Part shown: positions 7,209 to 15,312 of the stretch, piece by piece
Numbering within the stretch: the stretch's first letter is position 1
Layout: each line of letters opens with the position of its first letter
DNA from: Duganella fentianensis
Lineage (GTDB): Bacteria > Pseudomonadota > Gammaproteobacteria > Burkholderiales > Burkholderiaceae_D
Assembly (NCBI RefSeq): GCF_009857835.1
Contig: NZ_WWCL01000001.1
Span: forward strand, 496,001-560,000
Length of the DNA stretch: 64,000 bases
Direction: 5' to 3'
Made by a program: the position numbers and the translations under genes
The notes under the pieces: model-generated
Databases searched by the model: none
The model's input: only the letters and a program-made list of their open reading frames with translations
Told to the model about the DNA's origin: nothing

Positions 7209-9062
7209 ATGTCCGCAGACCTGATACTCCATAACGGCCAGTTCCACACCGTGGACCGCAGCCAGCCACTGGCCACGGCCGTCGCCATCAAGGATGGCAA
7301 ATTCCTCGCCGTCGGCGACGACGCCAGCATCATGCGCTTGCTGACCGAACAGACCCGCGTGATCGACCTGCAGAAACGCTGCGTGATCCCCGGCTTGAAC
7401 GATTCCCACATTCATCTGATCCGCGGCGGACTCAATTACAACCTCGAACTGCGCTGGGAAGGCGTGCCTTCGCTGGCCGATGCGCTGCGCATGCTCAAGC
7501 AGCAGGCTTTGCGCACGCCATCGCCGCAGTGGGTGCGCGTGGTGGGCGGCTGGACGGAATTCCAGTTTGCCGAACGGCGCATGCCTACGCTCGATGAAAT
7601 CAACACGGCGGCGCCCGATACGCCCGTGTTCATCCTGCACCTGTACGACCGCGCTCTGCTCAACCGTGCCGCCTTGCGCGCGGTGGGCTATACCAAGGAC
7701 ACGCCGAATCCCCTCGGTGGCGAAATCCAGCGCGATGCGTCCGGCAATCCGACCGGCATGCTGATCGCGCGTCCGAACGCCATGATTCTGTATGCCACGC
7801 TGGCCAAAGGCCCCAGGCTGCCGCTGGAAATGCAGGTCAATTCCACCCGCCAGTTCATGCGCGAACTGAACCGGCTAGGCCTGACCAGCGCCATCGATGC
7901 GGGCGGCGGCTTCCAGAACTACCCGGAAGACTACGCCATCATCGACCAGCTGGCGCGCGAGCAGCAGCTCACCGTGCGCATTGCCTACAACCTGTTCACC
8001 CAGAACAAGGGGCAGGAGTTGCAGGACTTCGAGCGCTGGAGCGAGATGGTCAAGCCCGGCGATGGCAGCGATTTCTACCGCCACAACGGCGCCGGTGAAA
8101 TGCTGGTGTTCTCGGCTGCGGACTTTGAAGACTTCCTCGAGCCGCGCCCCGATCTGGCCGCCGGTATGGAAGACGAACTGGAAAAAGTGGTGCGCCATCT
8201 GGTCAGCCAGCGCTGGCCCTTCCGTCTGCACGCTACCTATGACGAATCGATCAGCCGCATGCTGGACGTGTTCGAAAAGGTCAACCGCGAGATTCCTTTC
8301 GATGGCCTGCACTGGATGTTCGACCACGCCGAGACTATCTCCGAGCGCAATATCGAACGGGTGCGCGCACTGGGCGGCGGCATCGCCATCCAGCACCGCA
8401 TGGCTTTCCAGGGCGAGTACTTTGTCGAACGCTATGGCGCCGAGGCGGCCAGCGCCACGCCGCCCGTGGCCAAGATGCTGGAAATGGGCGTGCCGGTCGG
8501 TGCCGGCACCGATGCTACCCGTGTGGCCAGCTACAACCCGTGGACGGCGCTGTACTGGCTGGTGTCCGGCTGCACCGTGGGCGGCTTGCGCATCGCCGGC
8601 GTGAACGCCCGCCTGTCGCGCGATGCAGCGCTGGAGCTGTGGACCCGGGGCAGTAGCTGGTTCTCCAACGAGCAGGGCAAGAAAGGCCAGATCAAGCAAG
8701 GCCAGCTGGCCGATCTGGCCGTGCTGTCGGCCGATTACTTCAGCGTGCCGGAAGGCTGCATCAAGGATATCGAATCCGTGCTCACTATCGTCGACGGCAA
8801 GATCGTCTATGGCGCAGCCGAATTCGGCCCGCTCGGTCCGCCGGCCTTGCCCGTGCTGCCCGAGTGGTCGCCTGTGAGCAAAGTCAGCGGCCATTACCGC
8901 GCCGTGTATTCGTCCCAGGCCACACCGGCGCTGGCGCACCAGTGCCGCGGTGCCTGTGGCGTGCACGCGCACCAGCATGATGTGGCGCGCCGCTCCAAAG
9001 TGCCCGTGTCCGACTACGCCGGCTTCTGGGGCGCGTTCGGCTGCAGCTGCTTTGCTTTCTGA
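7209..9062 (+). CDS. Amidohydrolase (YtcJ-like metal-dependent hydrolase)
   Basis: 617-residue cytoplasmic amidohydrolase-superfamily enzyme of the long YtcJ type. It has the N-terminal beta-sandwich (SADLILHNGQFHTVD), the entry motif GLNDSHIHLIRGG in place of HxH, HWMFDHAET in mid-barrel, GVPVGAGTDATR with the late Asp, and the C-terminal ADLAVLSADYFSVPE segment. The substrate (an exocyclic amide or related bond) is not predictable. The last 50 residues form an unusual Cys/His-rich tail containing HQCRGACGVHAHQHD and ending GCSCFAF, beyond the common fold. The ATG at 7209 follows GGAAGG. It ends 10 bases before the first XapX gene, so coupling with the small membrane proteins is likely. Confidence 0.9.
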   Translation: MSADLILHNGQFHTVDRSQPLATAVAIKDGKFLAVGDDASIMRLLTEQTRVIDLQKRCVIPGLNDSHIHLIRGGLNYNLELRWEGVPSLADALRMLKQQALRTPSPQWVRVVGGWTEFQFAERRMPTLDEINTAAPDTPVFILHLYDRALLNRAALRAVGYTKDTPNPLGGEIQRDASGNPTGMLIARPNAMILYATLAKGPRLPLEMQVNSTRQFMRELNRLGLTSAIDAGGGFQNYPEDYAIIDQLAREQQLTVRIAYNLFTQNKGQELQDFERWSEMVKPGDGSDFYRHNGAGEMLVFSAADFEDFLEPRPDLAAGMEDELEKVVRHLVSQRWPFRLHATYDESISRMLDVFEKVNREIPFDGLHWMFDHAETISERNIERVRALGGGIAIQHRMAFQGEYFVERYGAEAASATPPVAKMLEMGVPVGAGTDATRVASYNPWTALYWLVSGCTVGGLRIAGVNARLSRDAALELWTRGSSWFSNEQGKKGQIKQGQLADLAVLSADYFSVPEGCIKDIESVLTIVDGKIVYGAAEFGPLGPPALPVLPEWSPVSKVSGHYRAVYSSQATPALAHQCRGACGVHAHQHDVARRSKVPVSDYAGFWGAFGCSCFAF

Positions 9063-9072
9063 CGGAGGGGCT

Positions 9073-9300
9073 ATGTCTTATGCCAAAGTGTTACTGGGGC
9101 TGGTGATCTCGTTCATCACCGGTGCCGGCTGCCAGCTACTGCACATTCCCGTACCGTCGCCGCCCGTGCTGAGCGGAGCGCTGCTGGTGTTTGCCATGAG
9201 CGTGGGTTACTGGCTGGTGGACCGTTCCATGCGCCACTGCGAGGCACGCCATAAAAGCCTGTGCGGCGGCCATGCCATCAGCACGGGCAAGGAGAGCTGA
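9073..9300 (+). CDS. XapX-domain small membrane protein (first copy)
   Basis: 75-residue protein with two hydrophobic helices (about residues 5-22 and 32-48) separated by LLHIPVPSPPVLSG, the Pro-rich turn typical of the XapX domain, whose function is unknown. A charged Cys/His-containing tail (residues 50-75) is absent from the second copy. The start ATG follows GGAGGGG at ideal spacing, 10 bases after the amidohydrolase stop. It is one base from the second XapX gene, so the two are almost certainly cotranslated and may form a hetero-oligomer (inference). Confidence 0.85.
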   Translation: MSYAKVLLGLVISFITGAGCQLLHIPVPSPPVLSGALLVFAMSVGYWLVDRSMRHCEARHKSLCGGHAISTGKES

Positions 9301-9301
9301 A

Positions 9302-9454
9302 ATGGGACTGCTGCTAGGAGTTCTACTGGGACTGGCCATCGGTGGCCTGTGCCGCTGGCTCGATATTCCTTCACCGGCCCCGCCCACGCCCATCGGCGCA
9401 CTGCTGGTGGTGGCCATGACGGCCGGCTATCTGGCCGCCGCCCAGCTGCTGTGA
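9302..9454 (+). CDS. XapX-domain small membrane protein (second copy)
   Basis: 50-residue protein, essentially only the XapX core: a Gly/Leu-rich helix, the turn LDIPSPAPPTPIGA and a second helix ending at the C-terminus. It starts at 9302, immediately after the first XapX stop, with GGAGAG inside the end of the upstream gene. The two products share the IP-x-PxPP turn but are otherwise diverged, so the pair is an old duplication rather than a recent one. The function of the domain is unknown; its position between amidohydrolase and DoxX genes suggests a membrane accessory role. Confidence 0.82.
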   Translation: MGLLLGVLLGLAIGGLCRWLDIPSPAPPTPIGALLVVAMTAGYLAAAQLL

Positions 9455-9461
9455 GGACGCC

Positions 9462-9914
9462 ATGCTGAAATCATTCCCATGGCTGGCGCCCCAGCCCGAT
9501 CTGGGCCTGCTGCTGTTGCGCCTCGGTGGCGCCGTGCTGCTGCTGACGGTGCACGGCCTGCCCAAGCTGCAGCATTACGCAGGCGAACTGGCGCATATCG
9601 ACGATCCGCTACACATCGGGCGCGAGCTGACCCTGTGGCTGGCCTTGCTGGCCGAGGTCGCGTGCCCGCTGGCGATAGCGGCTGGTGTGCTCACGCGGCT
9701 GGCCTGTGTGCCCGTGCTGGTCCTGTTGCTGGTGTCCATGCTGGCGGTGCATCCGGACTGGAGTCTGGCCGACGGCCAGTTCGGCTGGCTGCTGCTGGTG
9801 ATCTTTGCCAGCATCAGCGTGGCCGGCGCTGGGCGCTACACGCTGCCTGCGCTGCTGCGCATGGGGGCGCCGTCCGCTGCCCGGCCGCCGTCTGGCGGTG
9901 CTGGCCATGGCTAG
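9462..9914 (+). CDS. DoxX-family membrane protein
   Basis: 150-residue DoxX-family protein with four hydrophobic helices. The family's early signature is visible as LGLLLLRLGGAVLLLTVHGL followed by PKL, and the central ELTLWLALLAEVACPLAIA segment is typical. It ends with a Gly/Pro/Ala-rich tail of about 20 residues, part of which is in the region overlapping the next gene. It starts 7 bases after the second XapX gene and overlaps the DUF1275 gene by 8 bases, implying translational coupling. DoxX proteins elsewhere associate with membrane redox or thiol-stress complexes; this one is the second DoxX-like gene in the same run. Confidence 0.85.
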   Translation: MLKSFPWLAPQPDLGLLLLRLGGAVLLLTVHGLPKLQHYAGELAHIDDPLHIGRELTLWLALLAEVACPLAIAAGVLTRLACVPVLVLLLVSMLAVHPDWSLADGQFGWLLLVIFASISVAGAGRYTLPALLRMGAPSAARPPSGGAGHG

Positions 9915-10557
9915 CCGGCACGCGCTCGGTGTGGCGCTCGGCTATACGGCAGGCTATGTGGACACGGTGGGCTTTGTCGCTCTGTTCGGCCTGTTCACGG
10001 CCCACGTCACGGGCAACTTCGTGCTGATAGGCAGCGAGCTGGCGCGGCCCGGCCACGGTGTGCTGATCAAGCTGCTGGCCTTTCCCGCTTTCATTCTTGC
10101 GGTGGCGGCCGCGCGCTTGCTGGCCGTGTGGCTGGAAGCGCGCCAGCGTCCGGCGGCCCGGGCGCTGACGTTGCTGCAACTCGTGCTGCTGCTGGCGTTC
10201 ATGTTGCTGGGCCGGGCTGCCACGCCCGTGCAGCAGACGGACGCGCTGCTGCCGCTGCTGGCCGGCATGGCCGGTGCTGCGGCGATGGGCGTGCAGAATG
10301 CGGCCAGCCGGCTGGTCTGGAGCGAACTGGCACCGACCACCGTGATGACGGGGAATGTGACCCAGCTGGTGATCGATCTGGTCGATCTGGCGCGCGCCAG
10401 TGCTGCGCCGGGCACGCTGTCGCGGCTGTGGAAATTCCTCTGGCCCGTGCTGGCCTTCGGCCTCGGTGCCATCCATGGCGCGTTTGCCTACCAGTGGGCC
10501 GGCTTCTATGCCTTGCTGCTGCCGATAGCCATACTGGGCGCGCTGCTGGCAGGCTGA
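9907..10557 (+). CDS. DUF1275 (YoaK-like) membrane protein
   Basis: 216-residue integral membrane protein with about six helices. The family's N-terminal signature is clear: LGYTAGYVDTVGFVALFGLF followed by TAHVTGNF. A second half-repeat with MGVQNAASRLVWSELAPTTV and MTGNVTQL gives the pseudo-twofold pattern of DUF1275. The ATG at 9907 overlaps the DoxX stop by 8 bases. The function is not established. It is the last structural gene before the large sensor kinase, which begins about 90 bases downstream, and may be cotranscribed with it. Confidence 0.88.
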   Translation: MASRHALGVALGYTAGYVDTVGFVALFGLFTAHVTGNFVLIGSELARPGHGVLIKLLAFPAFILAVAAARLLAVWLEARQRPAARALTLLQLVLLLAFMLLGRAATPVQQTDALLPLLAGMAGAAAMGVQNAASRLVWSELAPTTVMTGNVTQLVIDLVDLARASAAPGTLSRLWKFLWPVLAFGLGAIHGAFAYQWAGFYALLLPIAILGALLAG

Positions 10558-10645
10558 CGATGTGAAAAAAGTCATCGCCGCCAGCCCTTTACCTTCTTGT
10601 GTTTCTGGTTACACTATCATTTCCATAATGCCCAGAGGAATGTTT

Positions 10646-13600
10646 GTGTATTTTGAAAAAATGCGGGCCGCGTTGAGCAGCGGCCTGGCGGCCTGCTGTG
10701 CCATCCTGTTGCTGGTGTTGCCGCCCGCGCAGGCAGGGACCGCACTGGCCGCTCCGCCCAGCCCGCTGCTCTCCGATTACACCCATACCGCGTGGAATGG
10801 CCTGAACGGTGCCCCCATCGATGTGCACAAGATCGCCCAGACCAGCGATGGCTGGCTGTGGGCGGCCACGCCTGCCGGTCTGTTCCGTTTTGACGGCCTG
10901 CATTTTGAGCGGATGGACAAGGTGTACGGGCAGGCGCTACGCTCGAGCAATGTGATGGGTTTGCTGGCCCCGGCCGACGGCAGCCTGTGGGTGGGCTACC
11001 GGCTCGGTGGCCTGAGCGTATTCGACAGGCAGGGCGTGCGCCATTTCGGTCCCGAACAGGGCTTGCCGGATAGCGCCGTGTGGAGCATCACGCAGGGACC
11101 GGATGGTACGGTGTGGGTGGCCACCAGCGCCAGTATGGCCAGTCTGGCGCCCGGTGCGCAGCGCTTCACCACGCCCGATGCAGCGTCCGGGCTGGCCCAA
11201 ACGCTGGTGCGCCAGATCGTGTTCGACCGCGCCGGTGTGCAGTGGGTGTCGGCTCAGGGCGGGGTGTATTTCCGCGCCCCCGGCGCCAGCCGCTACACGC
11301 AGGCCTGGCCACTGCTGGACCTGATGGGTATGGCGCAAGGGCCGGATGGCACCATGTGGGCCTGCGATGGCCTGAGCAAATGCTACCGCATGAGCATGAC
11401 GGCACCGGCTAGCCATGCGCCAGCGCGGGCGGAAGTGGAAGGCAACGGCATCCATTTCGACCGCGCCGGCGGCATGTGGACTTTGCGCTTCCATGCGCTG
11501 CTACGCCATCTGCAGCCGGGCAGTGGGGTGGTGCCACCGGCCCAGCAGCTGAGCAAGGAAAACGGCATGAGCGGCCCGCTGCCGCAGACGTTTTTTCAGG
11601 ACCGCGAAGGCAGTATCTGGATAGGTACCTCGAACGGCATCGACCGTTTGCGGCGTAACCGACTGCAGGTGATGCCCGTAGCCGTGCCGTTCGACCAGCC
11701 CATGATGGTCAGCGCCGGCAATGGCGAAATGCTGATCTCCGATTCGGCCGCGCCGCTGCGGCGCTACCTGCCCGATGGCAGCGCCCAGCCTGAGCTGCCC
11801 GGCAATTTCGATAGCGCCTACCGCGACGAGCAGGGCGCGGTCTGGCTGGGCAATGGCGACGGGCTATGGCGCCGCAACGGGCCGGCCCAGTACAGCCGCA
11901 CACCCATGCCGGCCGAACTGGTGGGCTTCCCTGTGCAGGCCATGGTGCATGATCCGGTGCAGCAGATGTGGGTATCGATAGGGCGCAAAGGCCTGTACCG
12001 CATCGAGGGCGGACAGTGGCGCAAGCATGGCGGACTGGATGGCCTGCTGGACGACATGGCCATGTGTCTGGCCAGGGATGGAATGGGGCGGGTCTGGGTA
12101 GGCTATCTGCGCAATCAGGTGGCGATGATAGAAGGCCGTACGGTGCAGCGGTATGGCCCCGTGCAGGGACTGGCGCTGGGCAATGTGCTGGCCTTGCTGG
12201 TGGATGGCGATCACCTGTGGCTGGGTGGTGAAACGGGGCTGGCCGTGCTGGACCTGAAGCACAAGCCGTTGCACTTCATGCCGGTCCATCTGGCAGCGAG
12301 CGGCGTGGCGATAGGCCTGCGCGGCATCTCCGGCATCGTGCGCACGGCCGATGGCGAGCTATGGCTGCATGGCGCTAGCGGAATTACCCGCATAGGCGCC
12401 GCCGATGTACGGCGTTTGCTGGCCCAGCCGGAACAGACGGTGGCGGCCGAACAGTTCAATGCGCTCGATGGTCTGCTCGGTTTGCCGGGCCAGTTCCGCC
12501 CCCTTTCCAGCGTACTCGAGGACAGCACGGGGCGGCTGTGGTTCTCCACGGCCAGCGAAGTGGCCAGCCTTGATCCGCGCCACATTGCCCGCAATCCGCT
12601 GGCGCCGTCGGTGCAGATCACCAGCATCCGTGCAGGCGGGCTCGATTATCCGGCCGGCGCGGCAGTGCAGCTGCCGCAGGCCCAGCGCGACGTGCGCTTC
12701 AATTTTACGGCACTGAGCCTGAACATGCCGGAGCGGGTGGCGTTGCGCTACCAGTTGCAGGGTTATGACAGGGACTGGCAAGACCCGCAGGGCCGGCGCG
12801 AAGCGTTCTACACCAATCTGGCGCCGGGCAGCTACCGCTTCGTCGTCAAGGCCGCCAATGAAGACGGGGTATGGAACGAGCAGGGCGCCGACGTGTGGCT
12901 GAATATCGCACCGGCCTTCACGGAGACGGCGCTGTTCTACCTGCTGCTGGCCGGTGCGGCGCTGGTGCTGCTGTATATTTTTTACCTGTTGCGGGTGCGC
13001 TATCTGACCGCGCATATGCAGGACCTGATGCACGAACGGCTGGCCGAGCGTGCACGGATCGCCCGTGGCCTGCATGACACACTGCTGCAGAGCGTACAGG
13101 GCCTGATCATGTATTTCGACAGTCAGGCGCGGCGTCTGCCCAGCGATTCGGAAGAACGGGCCAAGCTGGAACAGACGCTGGATCTGGCCGACCAGCTGAT
13201 GGTGGAAGGGCGCGAGCACATCATGGACCTGCGCAGCGAAGCCATACCGGACCAGCTGGAACAGGCGCTGCAGCAGTATGGGCGCGTGCTGCTGCATGAT
13301 CACTTCACCATGCGCGTGCTGGGCAAGCCGCGTGTGCTGTGCGACGCCGTGCGCAATGAGGTGCATGCCATCACCCGTGAGGCGCTGCTCAATGCGGCGC
13401 GCCACGCCAAGGCCAGCATGGTGGTGCTGGAAATCGATTACCAGCGCGATTACTTCATCGTGCGGGTCAGCGATAACGGTCAGGGGCTGCCGTGCCACAT
13501 CGCCCAGACCGGCCAGCGCGAAGGGCACTGGGGGCTGGTGGGCATGAAGGAAAGGGCCGTAGCCATGGGCGCCCAGTTCCGCCTTGATTCGGCTGCGGGG

Positions 13601-13741
13601 CAGGGCACCCGCATCGAGCTCAGACTGAGCATGACGCTGGCCACCGCCCAGCCGGGCAAGCCTGACCTGTCGGGCCAGGCGGGAGTGCTGCCGCCGGCCT
13701 GGTGGCGCAGGCTGTTGCGCCGGCTGGCACGGGGTAAATAA
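10646..13741 (+). CDS. Hybrid beta-propeller (Reg_prop/Y_Y_Y) sensor histidine kinase
   Basis: 1031-residue membrane sensor. After a signal peptide (ending near [10 protein letters not shown]) comes a periplasmic propeller of two-component-regulator repeats (recurring GLxxFDxxGxxHF-like and DxxGxxWVGT-like units, residues 50-640), a Y_Y_Y domain ([16 protein letters not shown]), one membrane helix near 761-785, and a cytoplasmic HisKA_3-HATPase core. His810 ([11 protein letters not shown]), N-box Asn916 ([10 protein letters not shown]), G1 Asp943 (SDNGQGL) and G2 (GLVGMKERA) are intact. The GTG at 10646 has AGAGGA six bases upstream; other starts are 10562, 10628 and 10661. The regulator at 1625-2290 is the only NarL-type regulator nearby and the likely partner. 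The ligand is unknown; soluble aromatic or glycan signals are only guesses. Confidence 0.92.
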   Translation: MYFEKMRAALSSGLAACCAILLLVLPPAQAGTALAAPPSPLLSDYTHTAWNGLNGAPIDVHKIAQTSDGWLWAATPAGLFRFDGLHFERMDKVYGQALRSSNVMGLLAPADGSLWVGYRLGGLSVFDRQGVRHFGPEQGLPDSAVWSITQGPDGTVWVATSASMASLAPGAQRFTTPDAASGLAQTLVRQIVFDRAGVQWVSAQGGVYFRAPGASRYTQAWPLLDLMGMAQGPDGTMWACDGLSKCYRMSMTAPASHAPARAEVEGNGIHFDRAGGMWTLRFHALLRHLQPGSGVVPPAQQLSKENGMSGPLPQTFFQDREGSIWIGTSNGIDRLRRNRLQVMPVAVPFDQPMMVSAGNGEMLISDSAAPLRRYLPDGSAQPELPGNFDSAYRDEQGAVWLGNGDGLWRRNGPAQYSRTPMPAELVGFPVQAMVHDPVQQMWVSIGRKGLYRIEGGQWRKHGGLDGLLDDMAMCLARDGMGRVWVGYLRNQVAMIEGRTVQRYGPVQGLALGNVLALLVDGDHLWLGGETGLAVLDLKHKPLHFMPVHLAASGVAIGLRGISGIVRTADGELWLHGASGITRIGAADVRRLLAQPEQTVAAEQFNALDGLLGLPGQFRPLSSVLEDSTGRLWFSTASEVASLDPRHIARNPLAPSVQITSIRAGGLDYPAGAAVQLPQAQRDVRFNFTALSLNMPERVALRYQLQGYDRDWQDPQGRREAFYTNLAPGSYRFVVKAANEDGVWNEQGADVWLNIAPAFTETALFYLLLAGAALVLLYIFYLLRVRYLTAHMQDLMHERLAERARIARGLHDTLLQSVQGLIMYFDSQARRLPSDSEERAKLEQTLDLADQLMVEGREHIMDLRSEAIPDQLEQALQQYGRVLLHDHFTMRVLGKPRVLCDAVRNEVHAITREALLNAARHAKASMVVLEIDYQRDYFIVRVSDNGQGLPCHIAQTGQREGHWGLVGMKERAVAMGAQFRLDSAAGQGTRIELRLSMTLATAQPGKPDLSGQAGVLPPAWWRRLLRRLARGK

Positions 13742-13830
13742 ATACTTCCCGATCAGAGAACTCTGGCATATCATCGCGCAAGCAGCCTAGCGTCGCGGTA
13801 ATCCTTCAGATCTCACATCGGGAGTATTTC

Positions 13831-15300
13831 ATGCAAGAGCGTTATGATCCGTTGCAAGCCATCGCCGAGCAGGCCGACAAGATTATGCTGGGCGTGCTGG
13901 GCGCCTTGCTGCTGTTTTCCTTTGCGCTGGCAGGCCTGAACCAGACCTGGGGCCTGGCCCTGCTGATCGGCGTGCCCGCTGCCGCCATTCCCGCCCTGCT
14001 GCACTTCAACGCGCCCGGCGCCTTGCCGACCCGCTGCATCATCGCCGTAGCGCTGATGGTGTTCGCGGCGCTGAATATCCATCAGGGTGCGGGCCTGACG
14101 GAACTGCACTTCGGTATCTTCGTCTATCTGGCTTTTCTGCTGGCTTACCGCGACTGGCGCCCCATCGTGGTGGCGGCGGCCGTGATCGCCGTGCACCACC
14201 TGAGTTTCCACTATCTGCAGGAATGGGGCTATGGCGTGATGTGCTTTACCCGCCCGCAGCTCTCCACGGTGTTTATCCATGCGGCCTATGTGGTAGTGGA
14301 GTCGGCAGTGCTGATTCATCTGGCCCTGATCCTGCGCCGTGCAGCCTGTCAGGCGGCCGAGCTGGAAAGCATAGTGGCAGCGCTGGCCGCCATCGAAGGG
14401 CGCATCGATCTGTCGGCAGCGGAGACCAGCCCGCGCAGCCGGTTAGCGAGCAAGCTGGTGGAAATGCTCACTACTATGCGCGAGACCATAGGCGGGGTGC
14501 GCGCCGGGGCCGATGCCATCGCTGCTGCTTCGGGCGAGATCGCGCACGGGAATGCCGAACTGTCGCGCCGCACCGAACGTCAGGCCAGCAGCGTGGAGCA
14601 GACGGCCACCTCGATGGCGCGGCTGGCGGCCATGGTGCGGCAGAATAACGAGAGTGCGCGCCAGGCCAATGCACTGGCACAGAGCGCCTCGCAGATCGCC
14701 GAGCGCGGCGGCGAGGCAGTGCGGCAGGTGGTCGATACCATGGGCGTCATCAATGCCTCCTCGCGCCAGATCGTCGACATCATCAGCGTCATCGATGGCA
14801 TCGCTTTCCAGACCAATATCCTGGCCCTGAACGCCGCGGTGGAAGCGGCCCGCGCGGGCGAGCAGGGGCGCGGCTTCGCCGTGGTGGCGACCGAGGTGCG
14901 CAATCTGGCGCACCGCTCCGCTGCGGCGGCCAAGGAAATCAAGGAGCTGATCAACAACACCGTGCAGACGGTGGAAAGCGGCAGCCGGCTGGTCGACGGC
15001 GCCGGCAGCACCATGCTGGAAGTGGTCAGCAGCGTGCAGCGCGTGACGGCCATCATGGGCGAAATGAGCAATGCCAATCAGGAGCAGAACGAAGGCATAG
15101 AACGGATCAACCATGCCATCGTGGCGTTTGATGAGACCACCCAGCAGAATGCTGCGCTGGTGGAAGAAGATGCTGTAGCGGCCGATGCGCTGGCACAGGA
15201 AGCCCAGCATCTGGCGGCGCTGGTGGCCGCCTTCAAGCTGGGCGAGCGCCAGAACGCGGCGGCGGCCAGCGCCCCCCGTCTGGCCCTCGCGGCCAGCTAG
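13831..15300 (+). CDS. Methyl-accepting chemotaxis protein with multi-spanning membrane sensor domain
   Basis: 489-residue chemoreceptor. Instead of the usual periplasmic ligand domain, residues 15-170 form about six membrane helices, with conserved-looking polar residues inside: His84, Glu91 and His93 (LTELHFGIF), YRDW at 106-109, His122-His123 and His127 ([11 protein letters not shown]), His150 and His163. The signalling half is canonical, with hairpin tip [20 protein letters not shown] and no C-terminal CheR-binding pentapeptide. No clear HAMP domain is seen between the membrane part and the coiled coil. The histidine-rich membrane core could bind a metal or haem, or sense membrane redox state (inference). 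It starts 89 bases after the sensor kinase. Confidence 0.9.
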   Translation: MQERYDPLQAIAEQADKIMLGVLGALLLFSFALAGLNQTWGLALLIGVPAAAIPALLHFNAPGALPTRCIIAVALMVFAALNIHQGAGLTELHFGIFVYLAFLLAYRDWRPIVVAAAVIAVHHLSFHYLQEWGYGVMCFTRPQLSTVFIHAAYVVVESAVLIHLALILRRAACQAAELESIVAALAAIEGRIDLSAAETSPRSRLASKLVEMLTTMRETIGGVRAGADAIAAASGEIAHGNAELSRRTERQASSVEQTATSMARLAAMVRQNNESARQANALAQSASQIAERGGEAVRQVVDTMGVINASSRQIVDIISVIDGIAFQTNILALNAAVEAARAGEQGRGFAVVATEVRNLAHRSAAAAKEIKELINNTVQTVESGSRLVDGAGSTMLEVVSSVQRVTAIMGEMSNANQEQNEGIERINHAIVAFDETTQQNAALVEEDAVAADALAQEAQHLAALVAAFKLGERQNAAAASAPRLALAAS

Positions 15301-15312
15301 CGGCGGCGCCGC

